Below are positions 43,113 through 51,812 of a stretch of 64,000 nucleotides of DNA, in pieces. Every line of letters starts with the position of its first letter. The first letter of the stretch is position 1. Made by a program: the position numbers and the translations under genes. Under the pieces are notes generated by a model, which saw nothing but the letters and a program-made list of their open reading frames with translations, was not told the DNA's origin and did no database searches. The DNA is from Actinoallomurus spadix (GTDB lineage: Bacteria; Actinomycetota; Actinomycetes; Streptosporangiales; Streptosporangiaceae), in NCBI RefSeq assembly GCF_024055725.1, contig NZ_JAMXMX010000017.1, positions 1 through 64,000 on the forward strand, written 5' to 3'.

Positions 43113-44015
43113 TCACCACGCGCGGAGCCGGTCGCGGAGGGTTCGCGCGACCCGTCCCATCAGCGCCTCGGCCTCGGGCTGGTGCAGGGCCGGCACCCGC
43201 GACTCGGTGAGCGCCGCGACGCCGAACACGCGGCCGTCGGCGTGCTCGACCACCCCGACCTCGTGACGGAGGTTGAGGAGCGTCCCGGTCTTGGAGGACC
43301 AGCGGGTCGCGTCGGACCGGAAGTCGGGTGCGAGGCGCTGCCGCAGCAGGTTGTCGCCCATGAGCTCCCGGACCCGCGCGGCGACGTCCGGGTCGATCTT
43401 CGACGGTGTCCACAGCGCCTGCAGCAGGTCCAGGTACGCCCGCGCGGACCCGGAGTTGGCGAGGGTGACGTCGAGCTGGGGGATGCGGTGGCCCCGACCG
43501 GTCGTGCCCGCCTCGATCGCCAGGACGTGCGCGAAGTGCACGTCCTCGGGAGGCAGCAGTTCGGCGAGGGTCTCGGTCAGCTCGTGGATCGTGTGCCGTA
43601 CCGTGACGCCGCGCACGCCCAGCTCCTGCAGGATCGCGGCGACCCCGGCCGGCGGCGTCAGGGCGAACAGCGCGTCCGTCGCGGCGTTGTCGCTGACGGC
43701 CACGCTGAGGTAGAGCAGGTCGTCGACGGCGACCCGGGTGGGATGCCGGAACCTGCTCAGCCCGTTCGGCCCCGGAGACGCGTCACCCGGCTCGATCGAG
43801 ATCCGCGCGGAGCCGTCGAGCTCGCCGCGCCGGATGCGCTCGAGGGTGGCGACGGCGAGGGGGATCTTCACCAGGGAGGCGACCGGGAACTCCAGGTCCG
43901 GATCGATGCCGAGCTCGTCCCCGGAGTGCAGGTCCCGGACCAGGAACGACCCGCTCAGCCCGCCCTCGTCCAGTGTCCGTCGCAGGTCACGCAGCAACCC
44001 CTCGACGCTCGTCAC
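43113..44015 (-). CDS. Cytoplasmic class A beta-lactamase-like protein, BlaB-like
   Basis: 300 residues with the class A motifs Ser-x-x-Lys (SLVK), SDN and KTG (SKTGT), but no signal peptide and no recognisable Glu-x-x-Leu-Asn motif that supplies the general base of real class A enzymes. It is therefore probably an intracellular sensor or weak hydrolase rather than a resistance enzyme. It overlaps the LysR gene by 4 bases and together they are divergent from a true beta-lactamase gene, the same layout as blaB-blaA-blaL of Streptomyces cacaoi, where BlaA and BlaB are both needed for expression of BlaL. Confidence 0.78.
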   Translation of the reverse strand: MTSVEGLLRDLRRTLDEGGLSGSFLVRDLHSGDELGIDPDLEFPVASLVKIPLAVATLERIRRGELDGSARISIEPGDASPGPNGLSRFRHPTRVAVDDLLYLSVAVSDNAATDALFALTPPAGVAAILQELGVRGVTVRHTIHELTETLAELLPPEDVHFAHVLAIEAGTTGRGHRIPQLDVTLANSGSARAYLDLLQALWTPSKIDPDVAARVRELMGDNLLRQRLAPDFRSDATRWSSKTGTLLNLRHEVGVVEHADGRVFGVAALTESRVPALHQPEAEALMGRVARTLRDRLRAW

Positions 44016-44908
44016 CGTGCCGGGCCTCCCTCGGTCTCATCGGTGCCCAGGCAGCGGCCGATCTCCTCGCGCAGCCGCGTCCGGACCCGCTCGGCGTCGT
44101 CGCCGATCGCGGCGGCCACGTCGAAGCCCCGCCCGACCCGGACGTCACCGATCGGACGCCAGTGCAGCCCGAGCTCTGCGGCCTGGCGCGGCGAGCACAG
44201 CAGGAGATCGTCCGTGGCGAGTACCTCCGCCGCCGCGACGACGAGAGTACGCGCGACGGCGACCTGAGCGGGCAGCAGACCGACCGCGTCGCGGACCCGG
44301 AACAACCGGTCCCGTACGTGCGGCACGTCGTCCTCGGGCTGGATCCAGATCCGGCGCGGGCGTGCCGAGAGGCCGGTGCGGCCCGCCCGGAGGGTCTCCA
44401 GGTAGAGCGTCCGGGCGGCGGGGGCGGCGGCGCCGGCCAGCCCGAGGCGCACGGACCAGGCGCCGTCGTCCGGCGGCGTCGCCGTCAGGGCGGCGCGGAC
44501 CTCGCGGGACCGGACCAGTTCGGCGCGCTCGGCCGGTGGCGCGGGGTGGAAGTCCAGGTAGACGTCCTTACGACGGGCCTCGGCGGCGAGCACGGCCAGG
44601 TCCCGCACGGAGCAGACGCCGGGGACGGCGAGCCGCAGCGGGCTGAGCCGGGCACGCTCGGCCTCGTCCTCCATGGCCTCCGCCAGGCGGACCAGGCGCT
44701 TGGCCGACGGCAGCAGGTCGCGGCCGAACCGGGTAAGCGTGACGCGGCGCGAGGACCGGTCCAGCAGGCGCTCACCGAGGTGCCTCTCCAGGGCGGCGAT
44801 CCGGCGGCTCGCCACCGACTGGGGGATCCGCGTCGCGGCGGCGCCCTCGGTGAAGCTGCCGTGTTCGCTCACGTTCACGAACGCGCGCCACGCCCCGAGA
44901 AGATCCAC
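44012..44908 (-). CDS. LysR-family regulator of beta-lactamase, BlaA/AmpR-like
   Basis: 298 residues. The helix-turn-helix occupies the first 60 residues (FTEGAAATRIPQSVASRRIA) and a LysR substrate domain follows. GTG 44908. It is divergent from the beta-lactamase gene with 82 bases between and is translationally coupled to the BlaB-like gene. By analogy with S. cacaoi BlaA and enterobacterial AmpR it should activate the beta-lactamase gene. Confidence 0.83.
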   Translation of the reverse strand: MDLLGAWRAFVNVSEHGSFTEGAAATRIPQSVASRRIAALERHLGERLLDRSSRRVTLTRFGRDLLPSAKRLVRLAEAMEDEAERARLSPLRLAVPGVCSVRDLAVLAAEARRKDVYLDFHPAPPAERAELVRSREVRAALTATPPDDGAWSVRLGLAGAAAPAARTLYLETLRAGRTGLSARPRRIWIQPEDDVPHVRDRLFRVRDAVGLLPAQVAVARTLVVAAAEVLATDDLLLCSPRQAAELGLHWRPIGDVRVGRGFDVAAAIGDDAERVRTRLREEIGRCLGTDETEGGPAR

Positions 44909-44917
44909 GACCAGAGT

Positions 44918-44966
44918 CTATGCCGGAACAGCATCGATTCTTCCATTCGCGTCTTTGACGGCATAG
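44918..44966. promoter_or_regulatory. Inverted repeat in the divergent lysR/beta-lactamase promoter
   Basis: Perfect 8-base arms CTATGCCG (44918-44925) and CGGCATAG (44959-44966) with 33 bases between, spanning the promoter region. LysR tetramers bind two such separated sites, so this pair is the natural binding region. Confidence 0.55.
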
Positions 44967-44990
44967 GACGCCCTCGGAAGACTCCTCGCC

Positions 44991-45929
44991 ATGACCAGCA
45001 CACGACAGGATCAGCGGTCCCTGCGCCTCCGGGCCCCCTTCGCGGCGCTCGCCGCGCTCGCCCTCGTCCCGCTGAGCGCGTGCGGCGCCGCCGGCGACGC
45101 CACGACCGCGTCGGCGAAGGCGACCGCCACGACGGTGCCCGCGGCCCAGCGGAACGACCAGGCGTTCCAGGCCCTGGAGAAGCGGTACGACGCCCGGCTC
45201 GGCGTCTGGGCGCTCGACACGGGCACGGGCAAGGTCGTCGCCTGGCGCGCCGACGAGCGGTTCGCCTACGCGTCCACGTCCAAGGTCCCCATCGTGGGCA
45301 CCGTCCTGCGCCAGGACTCGATCAAACGGCTGGACCACGTGGTGAAGTACACGACGGCCGACCTCGTCACGTACTCTCCCGTGACCGAGAAGCACGTCGC
45401 CACGGGGATGACCATCCGCGAGCTGTGCGACGCCGCGCTCCGGTTCAGCGACAACACGGCCGCGAACCTGCTGTTCCGCGAGATCGGCGGCCCGAGCGGT
45501 CTCGGTGCCGCCCTGCGGCGGATCGGGGACCGCACCAGCCACGTCGACCGCGTCGAGCCGGACCTCAACAGCGCGGTCCCCGGCGACATCCGTGACACGA
45601 GCACGCCGCGGCAGTTCGGCACCGACCTGCGGGCGTACACGCTCGGCCACGTGCTGCCCACGCCCAAGCGCGACCTGCTCATCGACTGGATGCGGCGCAA
45701 CACCACGGGCGACAAGGTGATCCGCGCCGGCGTCCCGGACGGCTGGACCGTCGGGGACAAGACCGGGACCGGCAGCTACGGAACGCGGAACGACATCGCC
45801 GTGGCCTGGCCCCCGCACCGTGCGCCGATCGTGATCGCGGTCCTGACCACCCACGCGGCGAAGGAGGCCGCGACCAGCGACGACCTCGTCCGCGACGCCG
45901 CAAAGGCGGTAGTCGACCGCCTGACCTGA
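44991..45929 (+). CDS. bla: Class A beta-lactamase lipoprotein
   Basis: 312 residues. Signal peptide with lipobox LSAC (Cys31), so the enzyme is anchored outside the membrane. All class A motifs are present: active-site STSK (Ser95-Lys98), SDN, EPDLNSA supplying the Glu166 equivalent, and KTGTG. It hydrolyses penicillins and probably cephalosporins. Divergent from the LysR regulator. Confidence 0.93.
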   Translation: MTSTRQDQRSLRLRAPFAALAALALVPLSACGAAGDATTASAKATATTVPAAQRNDQAFQALEKRYDARLGVWALDTGTGKVVAWRADERFAYASTSKVPIVGTVLRQDSIKRLDHVVKYTTADLVTYSPVTEKHVATGMTIRELCDAALRFSDNTAANLLFREIGGPSGLGAALRRIGDRTSHVDRVEPDLNSAVPGDIRDTSTPRQFGTDLRAYTLGHVLPTPKRDLLIDWMRRNTTGDKVIRAGVPDGWTVGDKTGTGSYGTRNDIAVAWPPHRAPIVIAVLTTHAAKEAATSDDLVRDAAKAVVDRLT

Positions 45930-45950
45930 CCGGCCGCCACGCGGACGCCT

Positions 45951-45994
45951 GCGCCGAGGATCCCCGTTCCCGGGACGACGGCGATCCTCGGCGC
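45951..45994. terminator. Hairpin between beta-lactamase and rtcB remnant
   Basis: Perfect 12-base arms GCGCCGAGGATC and GATCCTCGGCGC separated by 20 bases, located between the stop of the beta-lactamase gene and the convergent rtcB remnant. Confidence 0.6.
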
Positions 45995-46007
45995 CGAGCC
46001 GGACGGG

Positions 46008-46448
46008 TCAGCCCTTGACCGTCAGCAACGGCCGGAGCTCGGCGACGGGGTCGGCGACGCCCGCGCGGCTCAGGCTGGAGACGACCGGCCCGATGTCCTT
46101 GTAGACCCAGGGCGCCTCCTGCTTGAGGTCGCGGCGCCACGCGGCCATCACGTCCGACCGGCGGGTGAGGGCCGGATCCCGGTGGTCGAGCGGCGTCACG
46201 ACCCGGAACTCCCGCAGGAAGGCGTCCAGGTCGGCGTCGTTCCCGCGTGAGGCGGCGCCGCGGGGAACGCGCCGGCCCGCGCCGTGGCAGGCGCTCACCA
46301 GCGTCCGTGGATTCCCGTGCCCGCGCAGGACGTAGCTCGCCGCGCCCATCGAACCGGGCACGATGACGGGCTCGCCCCACAGGGCGTACGGGCCGCCCGC
46401 CGCCTCGGCGTACCCACCCGCCGGGGTCGCGCCCTTCCGGTGCACCAC
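46008..46448 (-). pseudogene. rtcB: C-terminal remnant of RNA ligase RtcB
   Basis: About 146 residues matching only the last third of RtcB: HRKGATPA, VIVPGSMGAASYVLRG and SACHGAGRRVPRGAA, which includes the guanylated-histidine region. A normal RtcB has about 400-480 residues; the N-terminal two thirds with the metal-binding Asp/Cys/His residues are absent, and an IclR gene ends directly upstream. The fragment cannot be an active ligase. Its frame is intact, so the deletion may be recent or the piece may still be made. Confidence 0.8.
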
Positions 46449-46470
46449 ACGGTCGACCGGTTATCCGGCG

Positions 46471-47244
46471 TCAGGCGGGGGCGTGGCCGGAGAGGCGGCG
46501 GGTGAGCTCCGCGGCGGCCTCCCGTACGCGGGCGGCGAGGTCCGGCCACTCCGCCTCGTCGTGGGTCTCGCGGCGGAAGGTCACGGCCATCGCGGCGGCC
46601 GGGCGGCCGACGTGGTCGAAGCTGCACGCGGCGATGCTGGCGAAGCCGTCGGTCACGTGCCCGTCCTCGACGGCCCAGCCGCGCCGCGCGTCCTCGGCGA
46701 GCGCGCGCCGCAGCTCGCGCAGCGACCGCGGCCCGGCGCCGGTCCGGGTCACGAACTCACCGGGGAACAGCGCGCGGACCTGCGCGGCCGGAAGGTGCGC
46801 CAGCATGGACCGGCCGCTCGCGGTGAGGTACGCCGGGAGCCGGACGCCGACATCGGTGACGAGCGTCGCGTGGTGCCGTGGCTGCTCCTTCAGCAGGTAC
46901 AGCGTCTCGGCGCCGTGCAGGACGCCGAGCTGGCCGATCTCCCCGAGCCGGTCCACGAGGCGTACGAGGAGGGGGCGGGCGAGCCGTTCGAGCGGACCCT
47001 GCCGCAGGTACGCCGAGCCGATCTCGAACGCCGTCACGCCGAGGCCCCACAGCCGGTCCTCGGGAAGATAGGTGACGAAGCCGTCCTCGGCCATGGCGGT
47101 GAGCAGGTGGTACGTGCTGGACCTCGGCAGGGACAGCTCGCGGGCGATGGCGGACGCGGCGAGCGGCCGGGCCGAGGACGCCAGGAGGCGGAGAACGGCC
47201 AGCGCGCGCCGCGCCGCGGGCACCTGTCCGGCCACCGTCCTCAC
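46471..47244 (-). CDS. IclR-family regulator, probable hut operon controller
   Basis: 257 residues: N-terminal winged helix (SAIARELSLPRSSTYHLLTAM) and C-terminal IclR effector domain (RLPAYLTASGRSMLAHLP). GTG 47244 is chosen because GGAGAGG lies 3 bases before it; ATG 47271 is possible. It is divergent from hutH 88 bases away, so it is the natural regulator of histidine utilisation here. Its downstream end abuts the rtcB remnant. Confidence 0.85.
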   Translation of the reverse strand: MRTVAGQVPAARRALAVLRLLASSARPLAASAIARELSLPRSSTYHLLTAMAEDGFVTYLPEDRLWGLGVTAFEIGSAYLRQGPLERLARPLLVRLVDRLGEIGQLGVLHGAETLYLLKEQPRHHATLVTDVGVRLPAYLTASGRSMLAHLPAAQVRALFPGEFVTRTGAGPRSLRELRRALAEDARRGWAVEDGHVTDGFASIAACSFDHVGRPAAAMAVTFRRETHDEAEWPDLAARVREAAAELTRRLSGHAPA

Positions 47245-47332
47245 CCACCTCTCCGCACAAGAGTCTCGCATCTCAGACACGACCGCCGCCCCCCGGTCTC
47301 CGCCATGGGGACCGGTCGAGTGCAATGGGGAC

Positions 47333-48886
47333 ATGGATACGACGACTGGTGCGTGTGTCGAGGTCGGAGTGGGGCCGCTCGCCTTCGACCAGGTCGTGGC
47401 CGTGGCCCGCCACGGTGCGCGGGTCGCGCTGACCGACGAGGCGCTCAAGGCCATCGCCGCCGCCCGTGCGCACGTCGACGAGCTCGCCGCCCGGCCGACG
47501 CCCGCGTACGGCATCTCCACCGGGTTCGGCGCGCTGGCCACCCGGCACATCCACGAGGACCTGCGGGCCCGGCTCCAGCTGAACATCGTCCGCTCGCACG
47601 CCGCCGGCTCCGGTCCGGAGGTGGAGGCCGAGGTCGTCCGGGCGATGATGCTGCTGCGGCTGAGCACGCTCGCCACCGGCCGTACCGGAGTGCGTCCCGT
47701 GACCGCCGAGACCCTCGCGGCCCTCCTGAACGCCCGGATCACGCCCGTCGTGTACGAGTACGGCAGCCTCGGCTGCTCCGGAGACCTGGCGCCGCTCTCG
47801 CACGTGGCCCTCGCGCTGATCGGCGAGGGCGAGGTCCGCGACGCCGAAGGGCGGCTGCGGCCCGCCGCCGAGGCGCTGGCCGAGGCCGGGATCGCACCGC
47901 TGAGCCTCGTCGCCAAGGAGGGCCTCGCGCTGCTCAACGGCACCGACGGCATGCTCGGCATGCTCGTGCTGGCCATCGAGGACCTGCGCCGCGTCCTCAC
48001 GGCCGCGGACGTCGCGGCCGCCATGAGCGTCGAGGCGCAGCTCGGCACCGACCGGGTGTTCGCCGCCGACCTGCAGGAGCTGCGGCCGCACCCGGGCCAG
48101 GCCGTCAGCGCCGCCAACCTGCGGGCGCTGCTCGCCGACTCGGCGATCATGGAGTCGCACCGCGGCCCCGACTGCACGCGCGTGCAGGACGCGTACTCGC
48201 TGCGCTGCTCGCCGCAGGTGCACGGCGCCGCCCGTGACACCCTGGAGCACGCCGCCCTCGTCGCCTCCCGCGAGCTGGCCGCCGCGGTCGACAACCCGGT
48301 CGTGCTGCCCGACGGGCGCGTCGAGTCGAACGGCAACTTCCACGGCGCGCCCGTCGCGTACGTCCTGGACTTCCTCGCCATTCCCGTCGCGGACGTCGCC
48401 TCGATCTCCGAGCGCCGTACCGACCGGATGCTCGACCCCGCCCGTTCGCACGGGCTGCCGGCGTTCCTCGCCGACGACCCGGGCGTGGACTCCGGGCACA
48501 TGATCGCGCAGTACACCCAGGCGGGCATCGTCTCGGAGCTGAAGCGGCTCGCCGTCCCGGCGAGCGTCGACTCGATCCCCAGCTCCGCCATGCAGGAGGA
48601 CCACGTCTCGATGGGCTGGAGCGGGGCCCGCAAGCTGCGGCGGGCCGTCGACGGCCTGACCCGTGTCGTCGCCATCGAGATCCTGACCGCCGCCCGCGCG
48701 CTCGACCTGCGGGCGCCACTGCGGCCCGGCCCCGCCACCGGCGCGGTCGTCGCCGCCCTGCGCGCCCGGGTGCGCGCGCCCGGCCCCGACCGCTACCTGG
48801 CGCCGGAGATCGCCGCCGCCGTCGACCTGGTCCGCGACGGATCCCTCGTCGCCGCCGCCGAATCCGTCACCGGCCCGCTGGCCTGA
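47333..48886 (+). CDS. hutH: Histidine ammonia-lyase HutH
   Basis: 517 residues. The catalytic Tyr is in YGISTGFGALA (Tyr59) and the MIO-forming triad is Cys148-Ser-Gly in GSLGCSGDLAPLSH, in the same place as the usual Ala-Ser-Gly. NGTDGML, QDAYSLRCSPQVHG and SSAMQEDHVSMG complete the histidine-lyase pattern. It converts histidine to urocanate and ammonia, first step of the operon. ATG 47333 has only a close GGGG in front. It is only a distant relative of the Gly-Thr-Gly homologue at 36.5 kb. Confidence 0.93.
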   Translation: MDTTTGACVEVGVGPLAFDQVVAVARHGARVALTDEALKAIAAARAHVDELAARPTPAYGISTGFGALATRHIHEDLRARLQLNIVRSHAAGSGPEVEAEVVRAMMLLRLSTLATGRTGVRPVTAETLAALLNARITPVVYEYGSLGCSGDLAPLSHVALALIGEGEVRDAEGRLRPAAEALAEAGIAPLSLVAKEGLALLNGTDGMLGMLVLAIEDLRRVLTAADVAAAMSVEAQLGTDRVFAADLQELRPHPGQAVSAANLRALLADSAIMESHRGPDCTRVQDAYSLRCSPQVHGAARDTLEHAALVASRELAAAVDNPVVLPDGRVESNGNFHGAPVAYVLDFLAIPVADVASISERRTDRMLDPARSHGLPAFLADDPGVDSGHMIAQYTQAGIVSELKRLAVPASVDSIPSSAMQEDHVSMGWSGARKLRRAVDGLTRVVAIEILTAARALDLRAPLRPGPATGAVVAALRARVRAPGPDRYLAPEIAAAVDLVRDGSLVAAAESVTGPLA

Positions 48887-48902
48887 GTAAGGAGATCACA
48901 CG

Positions 48903-50555
48903 ATGGGTCCTCGTCCCGTACGCGCGCCGCGCGGCACGACGCTGAGCGCCAAGGGCTGGCAGCAGGAGGCCGCCCTGCGCATGCTCATGAACAACCTCGA
49001 CCCGGAGGTCGCCGAGCACCCCGACGAGCTGATCGTCTACGGCGGGTCCGGCCGGGCCGCGCGCTCGTGGGACGCGTTCGACGCGATGGTCCGCTCGCTG
49101 CGCTCCCTGGAGGCCGACGAGACGCTGCTCGTCCAGTCCGGCAAGCCGGTCGGCGTCATGCGCACCCACGAGTGGGCGCCGCGCGTGCTCATCGCCAACT
49201 CCAACCTCGTCCCGCAGTGGGCGACCTGGGAGGAGTTCCGGCGGCTCGAGGCGCTCGGGCTCACGATGTACGGCCAGATGACGGCCGGGTCGTGGATCTA
49301 CATCGGTACGCAGGGCATCCTTCAGGGCACGTACGAGACGTTCGCGGCGGTGGCCGCCAAGCGGTTCGGCGGCTCCCTCGCCGGCACGATCACGCTGACC
49401 GCCGGGCTCGGCGGCATGGGCGGCGCGCAGCCGCTCGCCGTCACCATGAACGGCGGCGTCGCGATCTGCGTCGAGTGCGACCCCTCCCGCATCGACCGCC
49501 GCGTCGAGCACCGGTACTGCGACGTGCGCGCCGACGACCTCGACGAGGCGCTGCGCCTGGCCGTCGAGGCCCGCGACGCCCGGCGGCCCCTGTCCATCGG
49601 CCTGCTCGGCAACGCCGCCGACATCGTCCCGCAGCTCCTGGCGATGGGCGCGCCGATCGACATCGTGACCGACCAGACCTCGGCGCACGACCCGCTGACG
49701 TACCTGCCGCGCGGCGTCGCGTTCGAGGACATGGCCGACGCGCGCGCCAAGGACCCCGAGGGCTTCACCACGCGGGCCCGCGAGTCGATGGCCGCGCACG
49801 TCGAGGCCATGGTCGGCTTCCAGGACGCCGGCGCGGAGGTCTTCGACTACGGCAACTCGATCCGCGGCGAGGCACAGCTCGCCGGGTACACCCGCGCGTT
49901 CGACTTCCCCGGCTTCGTCCCCGCCTACATCAGGCCGCTGTTCTGCGAGGGCAAGGGCCCGTTCCGCTGGGCGGCGCTGTCCGGCGACCCGAAGGACATC
50001 GCCCGGACGGACCAGGCGATCCTCGACCTGTTCCCGGAGAACGAACAGCTCGCCCGCTGGATCCGGATGGCGGGGGAGAAGGTCCACTTCCAGGGCCTGC
50101 CCGCGCGGATCTGCTGGCTCGGCTACGGCGAACGCGACCGCGCCGGCCTGGAGTTCAACAAGCTCGTCGAGACCGGGGAGATCAGCGCGCCGATCGTCAT
50201 CGGCCGCGACCACCTCGACTCCGGCAGCGTCGCCTCGCCGTACCGCGAGACCGAGGGCATGGCCGACGGCTCCGACGCGATCGCCGACTGGCCGCTGCTG
50301 AACGCCCTGGTCAACGCCTCCTCTGGTGCGTCCTGGGTGTCGATCCACCACGGCGGCGGCGTCGGCATCGGCCGGTCCATCCACGCCGGGCAGGTCTCGG
50401 TGGCCGACGGCACGCCGCTCGCGGCTCAGAAGCTGGAGCGCGTACTGACCAACGACCCGGGCATGGGCGTCATCCGGCACGTCGACGCCGGGTACGACCG
50501 CGCCACTGAGGTCGCGGCCGAGCGCGGCGTCCGCGTCCCGATGAACGAGCAGTAG
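48903..50555 (+). CDS. hutU: Urocanate hydratase HutU
   Basis: 550 residues, the full length of urocanases. It has the NAD-binding segment [20 protein letters not shown] and the signature [20 protein letters not shown]. It adds water to urocanate to give imidazolonepropionate. AAGGAG lies 9 bases before ATG 48903, 16 bases after hutH, in one operon. Confidence 0.95.
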   Translation: MGPRPVRAPRGTTLSAKGWQQEAALRMLMNNLDPEVAEHPDELIVYGGSGRAARSWDAFDAMVRSLRSLEADETLLVQSGKPVGVMRTHEWAPRVLIANSNLVPQWATWEEFRRLEALGLTMYGQMTAGSWIYIGTQGILQGTYETFAAVAAKRFGGSLAGTITLTAGLGGMGGAQPLAVTMNGGVAICVECDPSRIDRRVEHRYCDVRADDLDEALRLAVEARDARRPLSIGLLGNAADIVPQLLAMGAPIDIVTDQTSAHDPLTYLPRGVAFEDMADARAKDPEGFTTRARESMAAHVEAMVGFQDAGAEVFDYGNSIRGEAQLAGYTRAFDFPGFVPAYIRPLFCEGKGPFRWAALSGDPKDIARTDQAILDLFPENEQLARWIRMAGEKVHFQGLPARICWLGYGERDRAGLEFNKLVETGEISAPIVIGRDHLDSGSVASPYRETEGMADGSDAIADWPLLNALVNASSGASWVSIHHGGGVGIGRSIHAGQVSVADGTPLAAQKLERVLTNDPGMGVIRHVDAGYDRATEVAAERGVRVPMNEQ

Positions 50556-50567
50556 ATCGAGGTTCCC

Positions 50568-50599
50568 GCCGCTCCGCCCACGCCGGTGGGCGGAGCGGC
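50568..50599. terminator. Intra-operon hairpin after hutU
   Basis: Perfect 13-base arms GCCGCTCCGCCCA and TGGGCGGAGCGGC with a 6-base loop, 12 bases after the hutU stop. It may stop part of transcription or protect the 3' end of hutH-hutU mRNA, lowering expression of the following genes. Confidence 0.65.
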
Positions 50600-50618
50600 A
50601 CCCGCGTGAGGAGAGGCG

Positions 50619-51812
50619 ATGGGCTACGAAGAGATGTGGCGGGACCTGCTGCCGATCGGGCGCGTCTCCGGCGGCGGGTACCGCCGGTTCTCCTGGACGG
50701 CCGCCGACCGGGAGTGCCGCGCCTGGTTCACCGAGGAGGCGGGCCGGCGCGGCCTGACCGTCGAGGAGGACCGCAACGGCAACCTCTTCGCCTGGTGGGA
50801 CGTACCCGGTGAGCGCCGGGACGCCGTCCTGACCGGCAGCCACCTGGACTCCGTGCCGGACGGCGGCGCGTTCGACGGACCGCTCGGCGTCGTCTCGTCG
50901 CTGGCCGCGATCGACGTTCTGCGCGAGCGTGGCGTCACCCCCGCCCGGCCGCTCGGCATCGCCGTCTTCGCCGAGGAGGAGGGCGCCCGGTTCGGCGTCG
51001 CCTGCCTGGGCTCCCGCCTGCTGACCGGCGCGATCGACCCCGTACGGGCCCGGGGCCTGCGCGACGCCGATGGGACCACCTGGGCCGACGCGATGGCCGC
51101 CGACGGCTGTGATCCGGACGCGATCGGCCCCGACCCCGACCTGCTCGCGGGCATCGGCTCCTTCGTCGAGCTCCACGTCGAACAGGGCCGCGCCCTCGAC
51201 GTGCCCGTCGGCGTCGCGAGCGCGATCTGGCCGCACGGCCGCTGGCGGTTCGACTTCACCGGCCAGGGCAACCACGCCGGCACCACGCTGCTGCGGGACC
51301 GCCGGGACCCGATGCTGCCGTTCGCGCGGACCGTGCTGGCCGCCCGCGACGCCGCGGCCCGCCACGAGGCCGTCGCGACCATGGGCAAGGTCCACGTCAC
51401 CCCCAACGGTGTCAACGCCATCCCCTCCCTCGTACGGGCCTGGCTCGACACCCGCGCCCCCGACGACGACGCCGTGCGCGCGACCGTCGCCGAGATCCAC
51501 GCCGCCGCGGAGAAGGCCGCCGGCGAGCACGGCGTCGAGGTCGCGCTTTCCGAGGAGTCCTACACCCAGGTCGTCGGCTTCCACGCCGAACTGCGCGACC
51601 GGCTCGCCATGACGCTCGGCGGCGCGCCCGTCCTGCCGACCGGCGCCGGGCACGACGCGGGGATCTTGTCCGCGCACGTCCCGACCGCGATGCTGTTCGT
51701 ACGCAACCCCACCGGCGTCTCGCACGCCCCCGAGGAACACGCCGAGACCGGCGACTGCCTCACCGGCGTCGAGGCGCTCGCCGCCGTCCTGGAGGACCTG
51801 CTCTCGCCATGA
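50619..51812 (+). CDS. M20-family amidohydrolase, allantoate-amidohydrolase-like (HutG position)
   Basis: 397 residues. Metal motifs are TGSHLDSVPDGGAFDGPLG and AEEEGARFGVACLGS, as in allantoate amidohydrolases and N-carbamoyl-L-amino acid hydrolases. In the HutF route the product N-formylglutamate must be hydrolysed to glutamate and formate, and no hutG is present here; this enzyme sits exactly in that gap, between hutU and hutF. A role as N-formylglutamate hydrolase is therefore likely but inferred. GGAGAGG precedes ATG 50619. Confidence 0.83.
   Translation: MGYEEMWRDLLPIGRVSGGGYRRFSWTAADRECRAWFTEEAGRRGLTVEEDRNGNLFAWWDVPGERRDAVLTGSHLDSVPDGGAFDGPLGVVSSLAAIDVLRERGVTPARPLGIAVFAEEEGARFGVACLGSRLLTGAIDPVRARGLRDADGTTWADAMAADGCDPDAIGPDPDLLAGIGSFVELHVEQGRALDVPVGVASAIWPHGRWRFDFTGQGNHAGTTLLRDRRDPMLPFARTVLAARDAAARHEAVATMGKVHVTPNGVNAIPSLVRAWLDTRAPDDDAVRATVAEIHAAAEKAAGEHGVEVALSEESYTQVVGFHAELRDRLAMTLGGAPVLPTGAGHDAGILSAHVPTAMLFVRNPTGVSHAPEEHAETGDCLTGVEALAAVLEDLLSP

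Noticed and set aside
46471-48738. 755-codon minus-strand frame covering the IclR gene and most of hutH
   Set aside because: Only the C-terminal 257 codons have IclR domains; the rest is a shadow of hutH.
48867-51740. 957-codon minus-strand frame across hutU and the M20 gene
   Set aside because: Antisense shadow rich in Arg, Gly and Val with no motif, opposite two well-supported genes.
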